From CAVPDA01 sp963702495 (GTDB taxonomy: Bacteria > Pseudomonadota > Gammaproteobacteria > Burkholderiales > Rhodocyclaceae): DNA of 64,000 bases. The notes beneath the pieces are model-generated. The model saw nothing but the letters and a program-made list of their open reading frames with translations. It ran no database searches and was not told the origin of the DNA. The first letter of the stretch is position 1, and each line of letters starts with the position of its first letter. Shown here one piece after another: positions 7,648-15,695 of the stretch. The stretch lies in NCBI GenBank assembly GCA_963702495.1, contig CAVPDA010000018.1, forward strand, positions 310,001 through 374,000. The letters run 5' to 3'. The position numbers were made by a program, and so were the translations under genes.

Positions 7648-9037
7648 GGTTCTTCGCCGCTTTCATACGGTGATCTTCTTGGATAAGTGCGAGAAGAGCA
7701 TGGAAGGGGCGTCCGGAGTGTTGGTTTGATAGATTTTGAGCTTCAAGTACTCGGTGTCGCGGAAGCCGCGGGCGCGTCGGCGCAGCAGAGCGATGCTGAC
7801 GTTGCCGGCCTCCAGACGGGCAGTGCTGATGGGGTGATCGGCCCAGTTGCAGATGCCGCTGCGGTGGGACTGCAGGGTTTTGACGAACTTCGACAGGCCC
7901 GTGATCTTTGCGGCCTGCGCCATGCCGCACCAGTCATCGAGGCGTGCGGCCATCTGGGCCGTCGAGCCTGGCTGATGCCACAGGCGCTGCAACTGCTCCT
8001 TCAGCGTATAGAGCTTGTTGAGGGGCTCGTTTTGCGCCAGCAACTTGTCGAGCCGGCCCTGATCGCTCTCCTTGAGCTTGTCGCGATTGGACAGCAGCAG
8101 GTAGAGGCTGCCCTTGATGGCCTCCTGTCCGCTCAGGTCGCCCAAGGTCTTGGCGGCCTTGAACTCGGCACGGCGACAATCGCGGATCACCGTCGAGAAC
8201 AGCTGCATGATGTGAAAGCGGTCGAAGACGATGACGGCGCTGGGCAAGCTCGCCTTTGTGGCGGCGATGTAGGCGGCCCCCATGTCCATCGCCACAGCCT
8301 CGATGCCAGCGGCGCATTGCTCGCTCAGGGCATCGAGAAACTCACACAGCACCGCGCTATCGCGCCCCTCCTTGATCCACAGAATCCGCCCGCAGTTGGC
8401 GCCGGGCGACAGGTCATAGACCAGCGTCAGGTAGTCCTGTCCCTTGGCGCGTGCCACCTCGTCAACACCGAGATAGCGAATGCCTTCCAGCGTCTGCGGC
8501 GACACCGGCTTGATCGTGTGCGCCAGATACGCCTTGTCGATCGACTTGATCGTGCCCCAGCGCAACCCCGTGTGCCGCGCCACCGCCGAGATCGGCATGT
8601 GGCGGCAAAGGCCCGAAATCAGCAGCGCGTAGCGTCGCGTGACACGCGTGGTGGGCTCGACAAAGGGCAGCTGCTCGACCCGCACCACAGACGGACTGAT
8701 GAACACCTCGGCATATTCAATCTCGACCTGGCACGCCTGACCGAAGAGCGGCAGGTCGCTCACCCAGCGCCGCTTGAGCCGATGAACGCTCCCACAGCGT
8801 CCGATCCCGGCAGCAATCGCCTTGACACGCTGATCACGTCGGCAAGAAATGCGCACGGTTCCACACGCTGCGTCGTGCTCAACCCGCTCAATAACCTGCC
8901 CCTGATACCCCATAATCCCTGCCGGGATGGCTGCTCCCATATCGTGTACCCGCCTGTGTCCTTAGAGAACCCAGGTCGATACAGGATTTCCGGGATGTCA
9001 GCCATCCCTTTCTACCGTAGAGAAGCGGCGAAGAGCC
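7648..9037 (-). mobile_element. ISL3-family insertion sequence, copy A (1390 bp)
   Basis: The ends are imperfect terminal inverted repeats: GGTTCTTCGCCGCTTT at 7648 and, read inward on the minus strand from 9037, GGCTCTTCGCCGCTTC. An exact 8-bp direct repeat TATTTCCT flanks it (7640-7647 and 9038-9045), as expected for ISL3-family transposition. It carries one transposase gene on the minus strand. It is the same length as copy B at 12263 and differs, as far as I could see by eye, only by two adjacent synonymous bases near 8443-8448. It sits directly behind a terminator-like hairpin and beside a higB remnant. Confidence 0.92.
7663..8940 (-). CDS. ISL3-family transposase (copy A)
   Basis: This 425-aa DDE-type transposase is intact. 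Signs of the ISL3 family are the N-terminal Cys-containing DNA-binding region (~25-80), the helix-turn-helix-like HMPISAVARHTGLRWGTIKS around ~130-150, the catalytic-core aspartates in YLGVDEVARAKGQDY and AVAMDMGAAY, the VFDRFHIMQ strand, and the C-terminal RLEAGN with RRRARGFRD. The predicted protein is identical to that of copy B. The start is the ATG at 8938-8940; the stop lies 15 bases from the IS end. Confidence 0.95.
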   Translation of the reverse strand: MGAAIPAGIMGYQGQVIERVEHDAACGTVRISCRRDQRVKAIAAGIGRCGSVHRLKRRWVSDLPLFGQACQVEIEYAEVFISPSVVRVEQLPFVEPTTRVTRRYALLISGLCRHMPISAVARHTGLRWGTIKSIDKAYLAHTIKPVSPQTLEGIRYLGVDEVARAKGQDYLTLVYDLSPGANCGRILWIKEGRDSAVLCEFLDALSEQCAAGIEAVAMDMGAAYIAATKASLPSAVIVFDRFHIMQLFSTVIRDCRRAEFKAAKTLGDLSGQEAIKGSLYLLLSNRDKLKESDQGRLDKLLAQNEPLNKLYTLKEQLQRLWHQPGSTAQMAARLDDWCGMAQAAKITGLSKFVKTLQSHRSGICNWADHPISTARLEAGNVSIALLRRRARGFRDTEYLKLKIYQTNTPDAPSMLFSHLSKKITV

Positions 9038-9162
9038 TATTTCCTTCGGGGTGCGACTGGAACGTGGAAGTCCAGTATCGCGCAAAAATCGTCTGGGTGA
9101 AATTCATTGGCACCCATGCGCAATACGACAGGATCGACGTGGAGACCGTGAATGAATATTAG
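9038..9162 (+). pseudogene. higB: higB toxin remnant (3' fragment)
   Basis: The frame ending at TAG 9160-9162 encodes about 35 residues matching the C-terminus of HigB-type mRNA interferases: VQYRAKIVWVKFIGTHAQYD, then RIDVETVNEY. The N-terminal ~60 residues are missing. Because IS copy A has perfect target duplications on both sides, the DNA left of the IS (the terminator repeat) was adjacent to this fragment before the IS arrived. The toxin gene was therefore already truncated, and its 5' part is not elsewhere in the window. The stop overlaps the higA start, the normal higBA coupling. Confidence 0.8.
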
Positions 9163-9511
9163 GCCAATCCGCACAGATGAGGACCTGCGCGCTGCCTTGC
9201 GTCGTCTCGACGTCATATTCCAGGCGGACGAGGGCACGCCGGAAGCCGACGAGATGGAGATTCTGGTGACGCTGATCGAGGCCTACGAGAACAAGCATTA
9301 CCCCATCGGTCCGGCAGATCCCATCGAGGCCATCAAATTCAGGATGGATCAACAGGGACTGACTGCGCGCGATCTCGAGACCTATATCGGCCCCAGCGGA
9401 CGAGTGTCCGAAGTGCTGAACGGCAAGCGACCGTTGAGCCTGCGCATGATCAAGCGCCTGCACGACGGCCTGCGCATCCCCTACGAGAGCTTGTTGGCAC
9501 GCGCCGCGTAA
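9152..9511 (+). CDS. higA: HigA-like antitoxin (XRE-type), orphaned
   Basis: This 119-aa protein is the antitoxin of a HigBA toxin-antitoxin pair. The N-terminal half (PIRTDEDLRAALRRLDVIF, then TPEADEMEILVTLIEAYE) is the usual HigA dimer region. The C-terminal half is a Cro/CI helix-turn-helix (IKFRMDQQGLTARDLETYIG, GRVSEVLNGKRPLS). It appears intact. The start ATG at 9152 overlaps the last codons of the truncated toxin. With no toxin upstream and an IS in place of the normal promoter, expression may be altered; it could still repress related promoters or neutralise another HigB (inference). Confidence 0.88.
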   Translation: MNIRPIRTDEDLRAALRRLDVIFQADEGTPEADEMEILVTLIEAYENKHYPIGPADPIEAIKFRMDQQGLTARDLETYIGPSGRVSEVLNGKRPLSLRMIKRLHDGLRIPYESLLARAA

Positions 9512-9584
9512 GCACTTGACATCGATCAGTTGAGGACCGTTACGCGCATTCGAAAGTAGACTGTATGCCGGTCTAATTCGACCA

Positions 9585-10030
9585 CGGCCCCTTATCGCCC
9601 GCTCCAGGAGACCCGCGGGGAACAGATCGCTGTCAACCGGCGGGATGAAGCGCGCGCCACTGGCCTGCCACAGCGGCGTCAGCGGAAACAGATCCACCCA
9701 TCATCGGCACCAGCGCTGAAGGGTACGGACCGGAACGGCCAGGTCAGTGGAGATCAGCGCCGCCGCCAGCGCCAGATAAACGCGCCTGCCGAGGAAACGA
9801 ACCGATGTCGATGTCTTGCGCTTGCGGCAATCAGCACAGCAGAAGCTGAAACGCGACTCGAAATCGGCGCGAACCTCGTTCAGACAGGCACGCGGCTTTC
9901 GCGGATAGTTGGCGCGGTGGAAAACGCCGCCACACGCGCACCGGCCAGCATGCACTTCGGCCGCCAGTTCCTCGTCAATGCTCAGCAGTAGTCGGAAAAA
10001 TTTGGGGTCTTGCAGCAGGGCATGGCTCAC
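9585..10030 (-). pseudogene. Transposon-associated zinc-ribbon protein, nonsense-mutated and 3'-truncated
   Basis: The minus-strand reading from a GTG at 10030 gives HALLQDPKFFRLLLSIDEEL, a CACGG zinc-knuckle half with the second CADC half, the YPRKPRAC block, VRFLGRRVYLALAAAL and RTLQRWC. It then meets TGA (9701-9703) and resumes in the same frame with WVDLFPLTPLWQASGARF and LLERAIRGR. In this family a tryptophan pair normally sits at the stop, so TGG to TGA is the likely change. Similarity ends near 9585. The family is a small protein of unknown function often found near integrases and insertion sequences. This assignment is from memory of the motif pattern. Confidence 0.6.
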
Positions 10031-10221
10031 TTGAACCGTCTCCAGGCTTGGTAACCAGAGACTCCCCCGAAGGGTTCTCTTGTTCAAGTTCCCCGAGGGG
10101 ATCACCTACTCAACATCACGCTGCTTGACCATTTCGGTAGCGATTGCCATCGAGATTGGTGACTATGCTCACCTGAATGATTGTTTGCGCCACAGTCACC
10201 AGTCCAATTGGGAGCCCTCCG

Positions 10222-10878
10222 ATGAACGCACGTTCACGATCGGTCGTATTTTTTGCAGTCGTAATGACCGGGTGCGTTACCGTTCCTCAGTCACCCGACC
10301 CCGCAGAACTATGGCAGCATGAATCGGCAGAAATCGGAACCGCCTTCCGGTCGCAGGTAGCAACCAATCGTCAGCTCGGTCCGATTCGAACGAAGACTGC
10401 CCTGATGTCGCCGCGCGATATAACGTTCGCAATGTTGACGGACACCAGCCGACCGACCGAGAGTGAGCGTGCAGCCATCCTTGAGTATGCCGCGATTCGC
10501 GAGACTTTCATCCGGCGGCTTCACGAGGTTGATGAGCGCTACCAGAATCCATTCAGACGCGTTGCCGAAAGGCAGCAGCAGGCCGTTTCGGCGGTCTGGG
10601 CTGACCTCTACAACGGAGCAATAACCTACGGCGAGGCTGCAAGGAAGCGACAGGAAATCGACGTAACAGCCAATGAGGCACGCGACCGGATGAAAAGCAA
10701 GATCGCCGCTGAAGCGCTAGCCGCCGAACAGGCGGCACTTCAACGGCTAAGTACCTACCTCGTTCTTCAACAGTCACTCAAACAGTCTGCTGCAGTGCCT
10801 GCCCCACCAGTGCAACCTCAGGCGATTCGGCTTCAAACGACCTGTAAAGCGCTGAGCGGAATGTTGTTCTGCAACTAG
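10222..10878 (+). CDS. Hypothetical lipoprotein
   Basis: This 218-aa protein is unrecognised. A short charged N-terminus and hydrophobic stretch end in VMTGC, an acceptable lipobox, so the mature protein is probably lipid-anchored at Cys18. The body is mostly helical and rich in Arg, Glu and Ala (residues ~95-185, likely coiled coil); two cysteines lie near the C-terminus (TTCKALSGMLFCN). I chose the ATG at 10222 because it begins the signal sequence. Base composition appears lower in GC than the flanking core genes, supporting a foreign origin with the rest of the island. No function can be assigned. Confidence 0.6.
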   Translation: MNARSRSVVFFAVVMTGCVTVPQSPDPAELWQHESAEIGTAFRSQVATNRQLGPIRTKTALMSPRDITFAMLTDTSRPTESERAAILEYAAIRETFIRRLHEVDERYQNPFRRVAERQQQAVSAVWADLYNGAITYGEAARKRQEIDVTANEARDRMKSKIAAEALAAEQAALQRLSTYLVLQQSLKQSAAVPAPPVQPQAIRLQTTCKALSGMLFCN

Positions 10879-10991
10879 AATGAGTCCAACACGGCCAAGC
10901 GGCCGAAGCACAGCGGCGCTATCCCCACGGTCGAGGCGAGGGCCAACGGCTCTCCTTGAACGTTGGGCATGACAAACTGGCAACTTAACCC

Positions 10992-12002
10992 ATGTATCGT
11001 TATCCCGTTGAGAAATGCGACGTCAGTGATCGGGAAAGCCTGCGCCAGTTTCGCGTCAAGAGGGCCGAGTGGATAGCTTGGCTACGCGGCGACGATCCAC
11101 ATTCAATATGGCGACAAATTACTACCCTTCTTTGGGACGACGTGCTCTTTCGAACTGTCAACGATCTGCGTCGCGTAGCTCTCGAACGCCCTTCTGAGGG
11201 TGTCGGCTTTAATGGTGCGGTGTTGCGACTCTTCGACGCCGGATTCGTCACAACGCAGGTCACCACGATCCGGCGGCTTACGGACCGGCAGCCCAGGAAC
11301 CCGACGAAAGGGGTGATCTCACTGAGGAGGCTCGTTGCGGATATCCGGGATAATCGCCAGTTGATAAAGCGGGACTCATACGTTTCCTATGATGGGCTCC
11401 CCTACGACCCGGCTCCCGTCCAAGACGCGTGGATGGAAAGGAAGGCGGCAGCCGGAACCCTAACTGGATGCGAATGGCTGACGACCACTGGCCCAACAGC
11501 TTGGGCTACGTCCCAGATGGTTCACGATAACTTCGACAAGCTCGCCAAACGGGGTCCTGAGACTCGGTCTCGCGATGACCTAATCGCACCAGAATGGCTC
11601 GACTGGCTGGCGTCACGCCTTGACATCTGCGACGACATACGCAAGTTCACGGACAAGTTTGTCGCCCATGCTGCTGAACCCTCCAGTCGCACAGGCCTCA
11701 CCGAAGCCCAGACTGGCGTTACGCTTGATCGACTCCGTCACTGCCAACGGGCGATATACCAAGTTGCTGCCTTCGTGTACGGCCCCCTCTTGTGCGAAGG
11801 CTCGTATGGTGCCGTTGGAACGCCCCAGTATGACCACCTCGAAAATCTTGAAAAGGGGTGGATTGCCAACGATGCCTTAGAAGCAGCTCACGATTACTGG
11901 AACCTCAATCTTGAGGAAATCGTGAAATGGGAGTCTGAGTCATTGTGGCCGGACTTGGGCGCTATGGTGATGCCCAACCCCCGCTTGCAGGGGGCGCGCT
12001 GA
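10992..12002 (+). CDS. HEPN/AbiU2-like protein, possible abortive-infection component
   Basis: This 336-aa soluble protein has no signal peptide or membrane segment. The N-terminal half (IWRQITTLLWDDVLFRTVND, LRRLVADIRDNRQLI) and the motif DKFVAHAAEP near residue 225 resemble HEPN-domain AbiU2-like proteins, in which a basic residue and an A-H pair contribute to RNA cleavage. The exact R-x4-6-H spacing is not clear here (R at nine positions before H), so catalysis is unproven. It lies inside the island between two IS copies. Codon use looks less GC-biased than that of neighbouring core genes. Anti-phage defence is an inference; a plain hypothetical is the alternative. Confidence 0.5.
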   Translation: MYRYPVEKCDVSDRESLRQFRVKRAEWIAWLRGDDPHSIWRQITTLLWDDVLFRTVNDLRRVALERPSEGVGFNGAVLRLFDAGFVTTQVTTIRRLTDRQPRNPTKGVISLRRLVADIRDNRQLIKRDSYVSYDGLPYDPAPVQDAWMERKAAAGTLTGCEWLTTTGPTAWATSQMVHDNFDKLAKRGPETRSRDDLIAPEWLDWLASRLDICDDIRKFTDKFVAHAAEPSSRTGLTEAQTGVTLDRLRHCQRAIYQVAAFVYGPLLCEGSYGAVGTPQYDHLENLEKGWIANDALEAAHDYWNLNLEEIVKWESESLWPDLGAMVMPNPRLQGAR

Positions 12003-12262
12003 AAGCGCGCCACTGAGCGTGCGCGGTGAAGCAACGCCGAAAGGTCGATAATGATATCGCGAACGGTGGGAGCGCCTGGACCAAATCCATTCGCTATTGA
12101 GGGAGAAGGCTGTCGGTCGCCAGCGACTGCCATTTGGGCGTGGGGAGCGGCGGCGGCGGCCGATCTGCGGGAGTTCGCGTAGCTACGATGACTGTCGGCC
12201 GACGGCGGGGCTCTTAGCGCTTGTCGCGGCATTGCCGTCAAGCTGCGTACCGCGAAAAAAAT
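12003..12262. other. Non-coding remnant at the right edge of the island
   Basis: I found no convincing gene, hairpin terminator or recombination site here. The segment joins the HEPN-like gene to IS copy B. Reading the sequence without copy B and one target duplication shows it originally ran straight into the T-tract of the atpC terminator. Confidence 0.5.
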
Positions 12263-13652
12263 GGCTCTTCGCCGCTTCTCTACGGTAGAAAGGGATGGCT
12301 GACATCCCGGAAATCCTGTATCGACCTGGGTTCTCTAAGGACACAGGCGGGTACACGATATGGGAGCAGCCATCCCGGCAGGGATTATGGGGTATCAGGG
12401 GCAGGTTATTGAGCGGGTTGAGCACGACGCAGCGTGTGGAACCGTGCGCATTTCTTGCCGACGTGATCAGCGTGTCAAGGCGATTGCTGCCGGGATCGGA
12501 CGCTGTGGGAGCGTTCATCGGCTCAAGCGGCGCTGGGTGAGCGACCTGCCGCTCTTCGGTCAGGCGTGCCAGGTCGAGATTGAATATGCCGAGGTGTTCA
12601 TCAGTCCGTCTGTGGTGCGGGTCGAGCAGCTGCCCTTTGTCGAGCCCACCACGCGTGTCACGCGACGCTACGCGCTGCTGATTTCGGGCCTTTGCCGCCA
12701 CATGCCGATCTCGGCGGTGGCGCGGCACACGGGGTTGCGCTGGGGCACGATCAAGTCGATCGACAAGGCGTATCTGGCGCACACGATCAAGCCGGTGTCG
12801 CCGCAGACGCTGGAAGGCATTCGCTATCTCGGTGTTGACGAGGTGGCACGCGCCAAAGGGCAGGACTACCTGACGCTGGTCTATGACCTGTCGCCCGGCG
12901 CCAACTGCGGGCGGATTCTGTGGATCAAGGAGGGGCGCGATAGCGCGGTGCTGTGTGAGTTTCTCGATGCCCTGAGCGAGCAATGCGCCGCTGGCATCGA
13001 GGCTGTGGCGATGGACATGGGGGCCGCCTACATCGCCGCCACAAAGGCGAGCTTGCCCAGCGCCGTCATCGTCTTCGACCGCTTTCACATCATGCAGCTG
13101 TTCTCGACGGTGATCCGCGATTGTCGCCGTGCCGAGTTCAAGGCCGCCAAGACCTTGGGCGACCTGAGCGGACAGGAGGCCATCAAGGGCAGCCTCTACC
13201 TGCTGCTGTCCAATCGCGACAAGCTCAAGGAGAGCGATCAGGGCCGGCTCGACAAGTTGCTGGCGCAAAACGAGCCCCTCAACAAGCTCTATACGCTGAA
13301 GGAGCAGTTGCAGCGCCTGTGGCATCAGCCAGGCTCGACGGCCCAGATGGCCGCACGCCTCGATGACTGGTGCGGCATGGCGCAGGCCGCAAAGATCACG
13401 GGCCTGTCGAAGTTCGTCAAAACCCTGCAGTCCCACCGCAGCGGCATCTGCAACTGGGCCGATCACCCCATCAGCACTGCCCGTCTGGAGGCCGGCAACG
13501 TCAGCATCGCTCTGCTGCGCCGACGCGCCCGCGGCTTCCGCGACACCGAGTACTTGAAGCTCAAAATCTATCAAACCAACACTCCGGACGCCCCTTCCAT
13601 GCTCTTCTCGCACTTATCCAAGAAGATCACCGTATGAAAGCGGCGAAGAACC
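12263..13652 (+). mobile_element. ISL3-family insertion sequence, copy B (1390 bp)
   Basis: The left terminal repeat GGCTCTTCGCCGCTTCTC starts at 12263, and the inverted right end GCGGCGAAGAACC finishes at 13652. An exact 8-bp direct repeat AAAAAAAT flanks it (12255-12262 and 13653-13660). It faces copy A, so the two form ~1.39-kb inverted repeats around a 3.2-kb segment. The insertion lies in the T-tract of the atp-operon terminator; the target duplication restores the tract, so the terminator should still work. Confidence 0.92.
12360..13637 (+). CDS. ISL3-family transposase (copy B)
   Basis: This 425-aa DDE transposase has the same predicted protein sequence as copy A, including the VDEVARAKGQDY and AMDMGAAY catalytic-core segments and the C-terminal RLEAGN/RRRARGFRD. 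Start and stop are intact. With near-zero divergence between copies, both insertions are probably recent and the element could be active. Confidence 0.95.
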   Translation: MGAAIPAGIMGYQGQVIERVEHDAACGTVRISCRRDQRVKAIAAGIGRCGSVHRLKRRWVSDLPLFGQACQVEIEYAEVFISPSVVRVEQLPFVEPTTRVTRRYALLISGLCRHMPISAVARHTGLRWGTIKSIDKAYLAHTIKPVSPQTLEGIRYLGVDEVARAKGQDYLTLVYDLSPGANCGRILWIKEGRDSAVLCEFLDALSEQCAAGIEAVAMDMGAAYIAATKASLPSAVIVFDRFHIMQLFSTVIRDCRRAEFKAAKTLGDLSGQEAIKGSLYLLLSNRDKLKESDQGRLDKLLAQNEPLNKLYTLKEQLQRLWHQPGSTAQMAARLDDWCGMAQAAKITGLSKFVKTLQSHRSGICNWADHPISTARLEAGNVSIALLRRRARGFRDTEYLKLKIYQTNTPDAPSMLFSHLSKKITV

Positions 13653-13700
13653 AAAAAAATGGCCCCAGGCGGGGCCATTTCTGACTGCAAACTTCAGCGC
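13653..13700 (-). terminator. atp operon terminator; terminator-like repeat, copy 2
   Basis: On the minus strand ATGGCCCC-GCCT-GGGGCCAT (13678 to 13659) is a perfect 8-bp stem running into seven Ts, a strong Rho-independent terminator for the atp operon. The upstream flank to 13700 (GCGCTGAAGTTTGCAGTCAG) matches the flank of the hairpin at 7601-7647. Copy B of the IS inserted in the T-tract. Confidence 0.85.
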
Positions 13701-13753
13701 ATCAACTGAACGGCCAGACCTCGCTGCTGCCTCTTCTTTCGGGCGAGGGAGTT

Positions 13754-14179
13754 TCAGCTGCGCCGCTTGCGCAGCTTCTGGATCGCCTGCAGTTGGGCGA
13801 TGGCGGAGGCCAGTTCGGCTTCGGCTTTCGCATATTCCAGTTCGGAACTGCGGTTGCGCAGCGCCTCCTCCGCCTGCTTTTTCGCTTCCAGCGCCTTGGC
13901 TTCGTCCAGGTCGTGGCCGCGGATGGCGGTGTCGGCCAGCACGGTGACGCAGTTGGGCTGCACTTCGAGCAGGCCGCCGGCGACGAAGATGAGTTCCTCG
14001 TCGGCACGGTCGGGCAGCTTGAGCCGCACCGTGCCCGGCCGGATGCGGGTCATGAGCTGGGTATGGCCGGGCAGAATGCCGAGCTCGCCGGTCTCGCCGG
14101 GCAGCACGACGAATTCCGCCAGGCCGGCGAAGATCGACTCCTCCGCGCTGACGACATCTACGTGTATGGTCATTGCCAT
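13754..14179 (-). CDS. atpC: ATP synthase epsilon subunit AtpC
   Basis: This 141-aa subunit of F1 has the beta-sandwich N-terminal domain (HVDVVSAEESIFAGLAEFVV, GELGILPGHTQLMT) and a C-terminal helical hairpin at ~90-138. It couples the central stalk to the c-ring and restrains ATP hydrolysis. The length is normal. It is the last gene of the atp operon, starting 18 bases after the atpD stop and followed by the terminator repeat. Confidence 0.96.
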   Translation of the reverse strand: MAMTIHVDVVSAEESIFAGLAEFVVLPGETGELGILPGHTQLMTRIRPGTVRLKLPDRADEELIFVAGGLLEVQPNCVTVLADTAIRGHDLDEAKALEAKKQAEEALRNRSSELEYAKAEAELASAIAQLQAIQKLRKRRS

Positions 14180-14197
14180 GATTGGCTCCTGGACCGG

Positions 14198-15577
14198 TTA
14201 CTGGATCGTCTTCGCCTTTTCGACCGCCTCTTCGATACCGCCCACCATATAGAAGGCCTGTTCCGGCAGGTGGTCATATTCGCCGCTGACGATGCCCTTG
14301 AAGCCGCGGATCGTCTCCTTGAGCGGCACGAACTTGCCGGGTGAGCCGGTGAACACTTCGGCCACGAAGAAGGGTTGGGACAGGAAGCGCTGGATCTTGC
14401 GCGCCCGCGCCACCACCAGCTTGTCTTCCGGCGCCAGTTCGTCCATGCCGAGAATGGCGATGATGTCGCGCAATTCCTTGTAGCGCTGCAGCGTCTGCTG
14501 CACCGCGCGCGCGGTCTGGTAGTGCTCCTCGCCGACCACCAGCGGATCGAGCTGGCGAGAGGTCGAGTCGAGCGGATCGACCGCCGGATAGATGCCGAGG
14601 GCGGCGATGTCCCGCGACAACACGACGGTGGCATCGAGGTGGCCGAAGGTGGTCGCCGGCGAGGGATCGGTGAGGTCGTCCGCCGGCACATACACGGCCT
14701 GGATCGAGGTGATCGAGCCGGTCTTGGTGGAGGTGATGCGCTCCTGCAGGCGGCCCATCTCCTCCGCCAGCGTCGGCTGGTAGCCCACGGCGGAAGGCAT
14801 GCGGCCGAGCAGGGCGGACACTTCCGTGCCGGCGAGCGTGAAACGGTAGATGTTGTCCACGAAGAACAGCACGTCCCTGCCTTCGTCGCGGAAATTCTCG
14901 GCGATGGTCAAACCGGTCAGGGCGACGCGCAGACGGTTGCCGGGCGGCTCGTTCATCTGGCCATAGACCAGCGCCACTTTGTCGAGAACATTGGACTCCT
15001 TCATTTCGTGATAGAAGTCGTTGCCCTCGCGGGTGCGCTCGCCGACCCCGGCGAACACCGAGTAGCCGCTGTGTTCGATGGCGATGTTGCGGATCAGCTC
15101 CATCATGTTCACCGTCTTGCCGACGCCGGCGCCGCCGAACAGGCCGACCTTGCCGCCTTTCGCGAACGGACAGACGAGGTCGATGACCTTGATGCCGGTT
15201 TCCAGCAGCTCGGTGGACGGGGACAGATCCTCGAATACCGGCGCGCGGCGGTGGATGCTCATGCGCTTTTCTTCGCCCACCGGACCCATCTCGTCGATGG
15301 GGCGGCCCAGCACGTCCATGATGCGGCCCAGGGTCTTGGGGCCGACGGGAACGGAAATCGGCGCACCGGTGTTGTTCACCATCATGCCGCGGCGCAGGCC
15401 GTCGCTCGAACCGAGCGCGATGGTGCGTACGATGCCGTCGCCCAACTGCTGCTGCACTTCGAGGGTCAGCCCGATCTCATCCATCACCAGGGCATCGAGT
15501 ACCTTGGGCAGCTCCTCGCGCTTGAACGCAACGTCCACCACGGCGCCGATGCATTGAACGATTTCACCTTGACTCAT
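14198..15577 (-). CDS. atpD: ATP synthase beta subunit AtpD
   Basis: This 459-aa catalytic F1 subunit has the P-loop GGAGVGKT near residue 150, the GERTREGND block containing the catalytic glutamate, the Walker B strand VLFFVDNIYRFT, and the family signature around PAVDPLDSTSR. Three copies alternate with AtpA in the hexamer and make ATP. The length and all catalytic blocks are normal. It follows atpG after 118 bases, an unusually long gap for this operon, in which I recognise nothing. Confidence 0.97.
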   Translation of the reverse strand: MSQGEIVQCIGAVVDVAFKREELPKVLDALVMDEIGLTLEVQQQLGDGIVRTIALGSSDGLRRGMMVNNTGAPISVPVGPKTLGRIMDVLGRPIDEMGPVGEEKRMSIHRRAPVFEDLSPSTELLETGIKVIDLVCPFAKGGKVGLFGGAGVGKTVNMMELIRNIAIEHSGYSVFAGVGERTREGNDFYHEMKESNVLDKVALVYGQMNEPPGNRLRVALTGLTIAENFRDEGRDVLFFVDNIYRFTLAGTEVSALLGRMPSAVGYQPTLAEEMGRLQERITSTKTGSITSIQAVYVPADDLTDPSPATTFGHLDATVVLSRDIAALGIYPAVDPLDSTSRQLDPLVVGEEHYQTARAVQQTLQRYKELRDIIAILGMDELAPEDKLVVARARKIQRFLSQPFFVAEVFTGSPGKFVPLKETIRGFKGIVSGEYDHLPEQAFYMVGGIEEAVEKAKTIQ

Positions 15578-15695
15578 CGCAGGTTCCTCAAACTGGTTTC
15601 GATTCTTTAGAGGGCAGCCGCCCCTGGAAGATCTGGTCTCGCCGTAACGTTCGCTGCGCTCACGCTAGTCTCGCCCGATCCTTACGTCGCCGCGG

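Noticed and set aside
10884..10968. Integron attC-like site between the lipoprotein and HEPN-like genes
   Set aside because: GTCCAAC and GTTGGGC cores occur 85 bases apart, but the inner arms are not complementary and no integrase or further attC site is visible.
7648..13652. Composite transposon formed by the two IS copies
   Set aside because: Each IS copy has its own perfect 8-bp duplication (TATTTCCT and AAAAAAAT). A composite transposon would show one shared duplication at the outer ends only.
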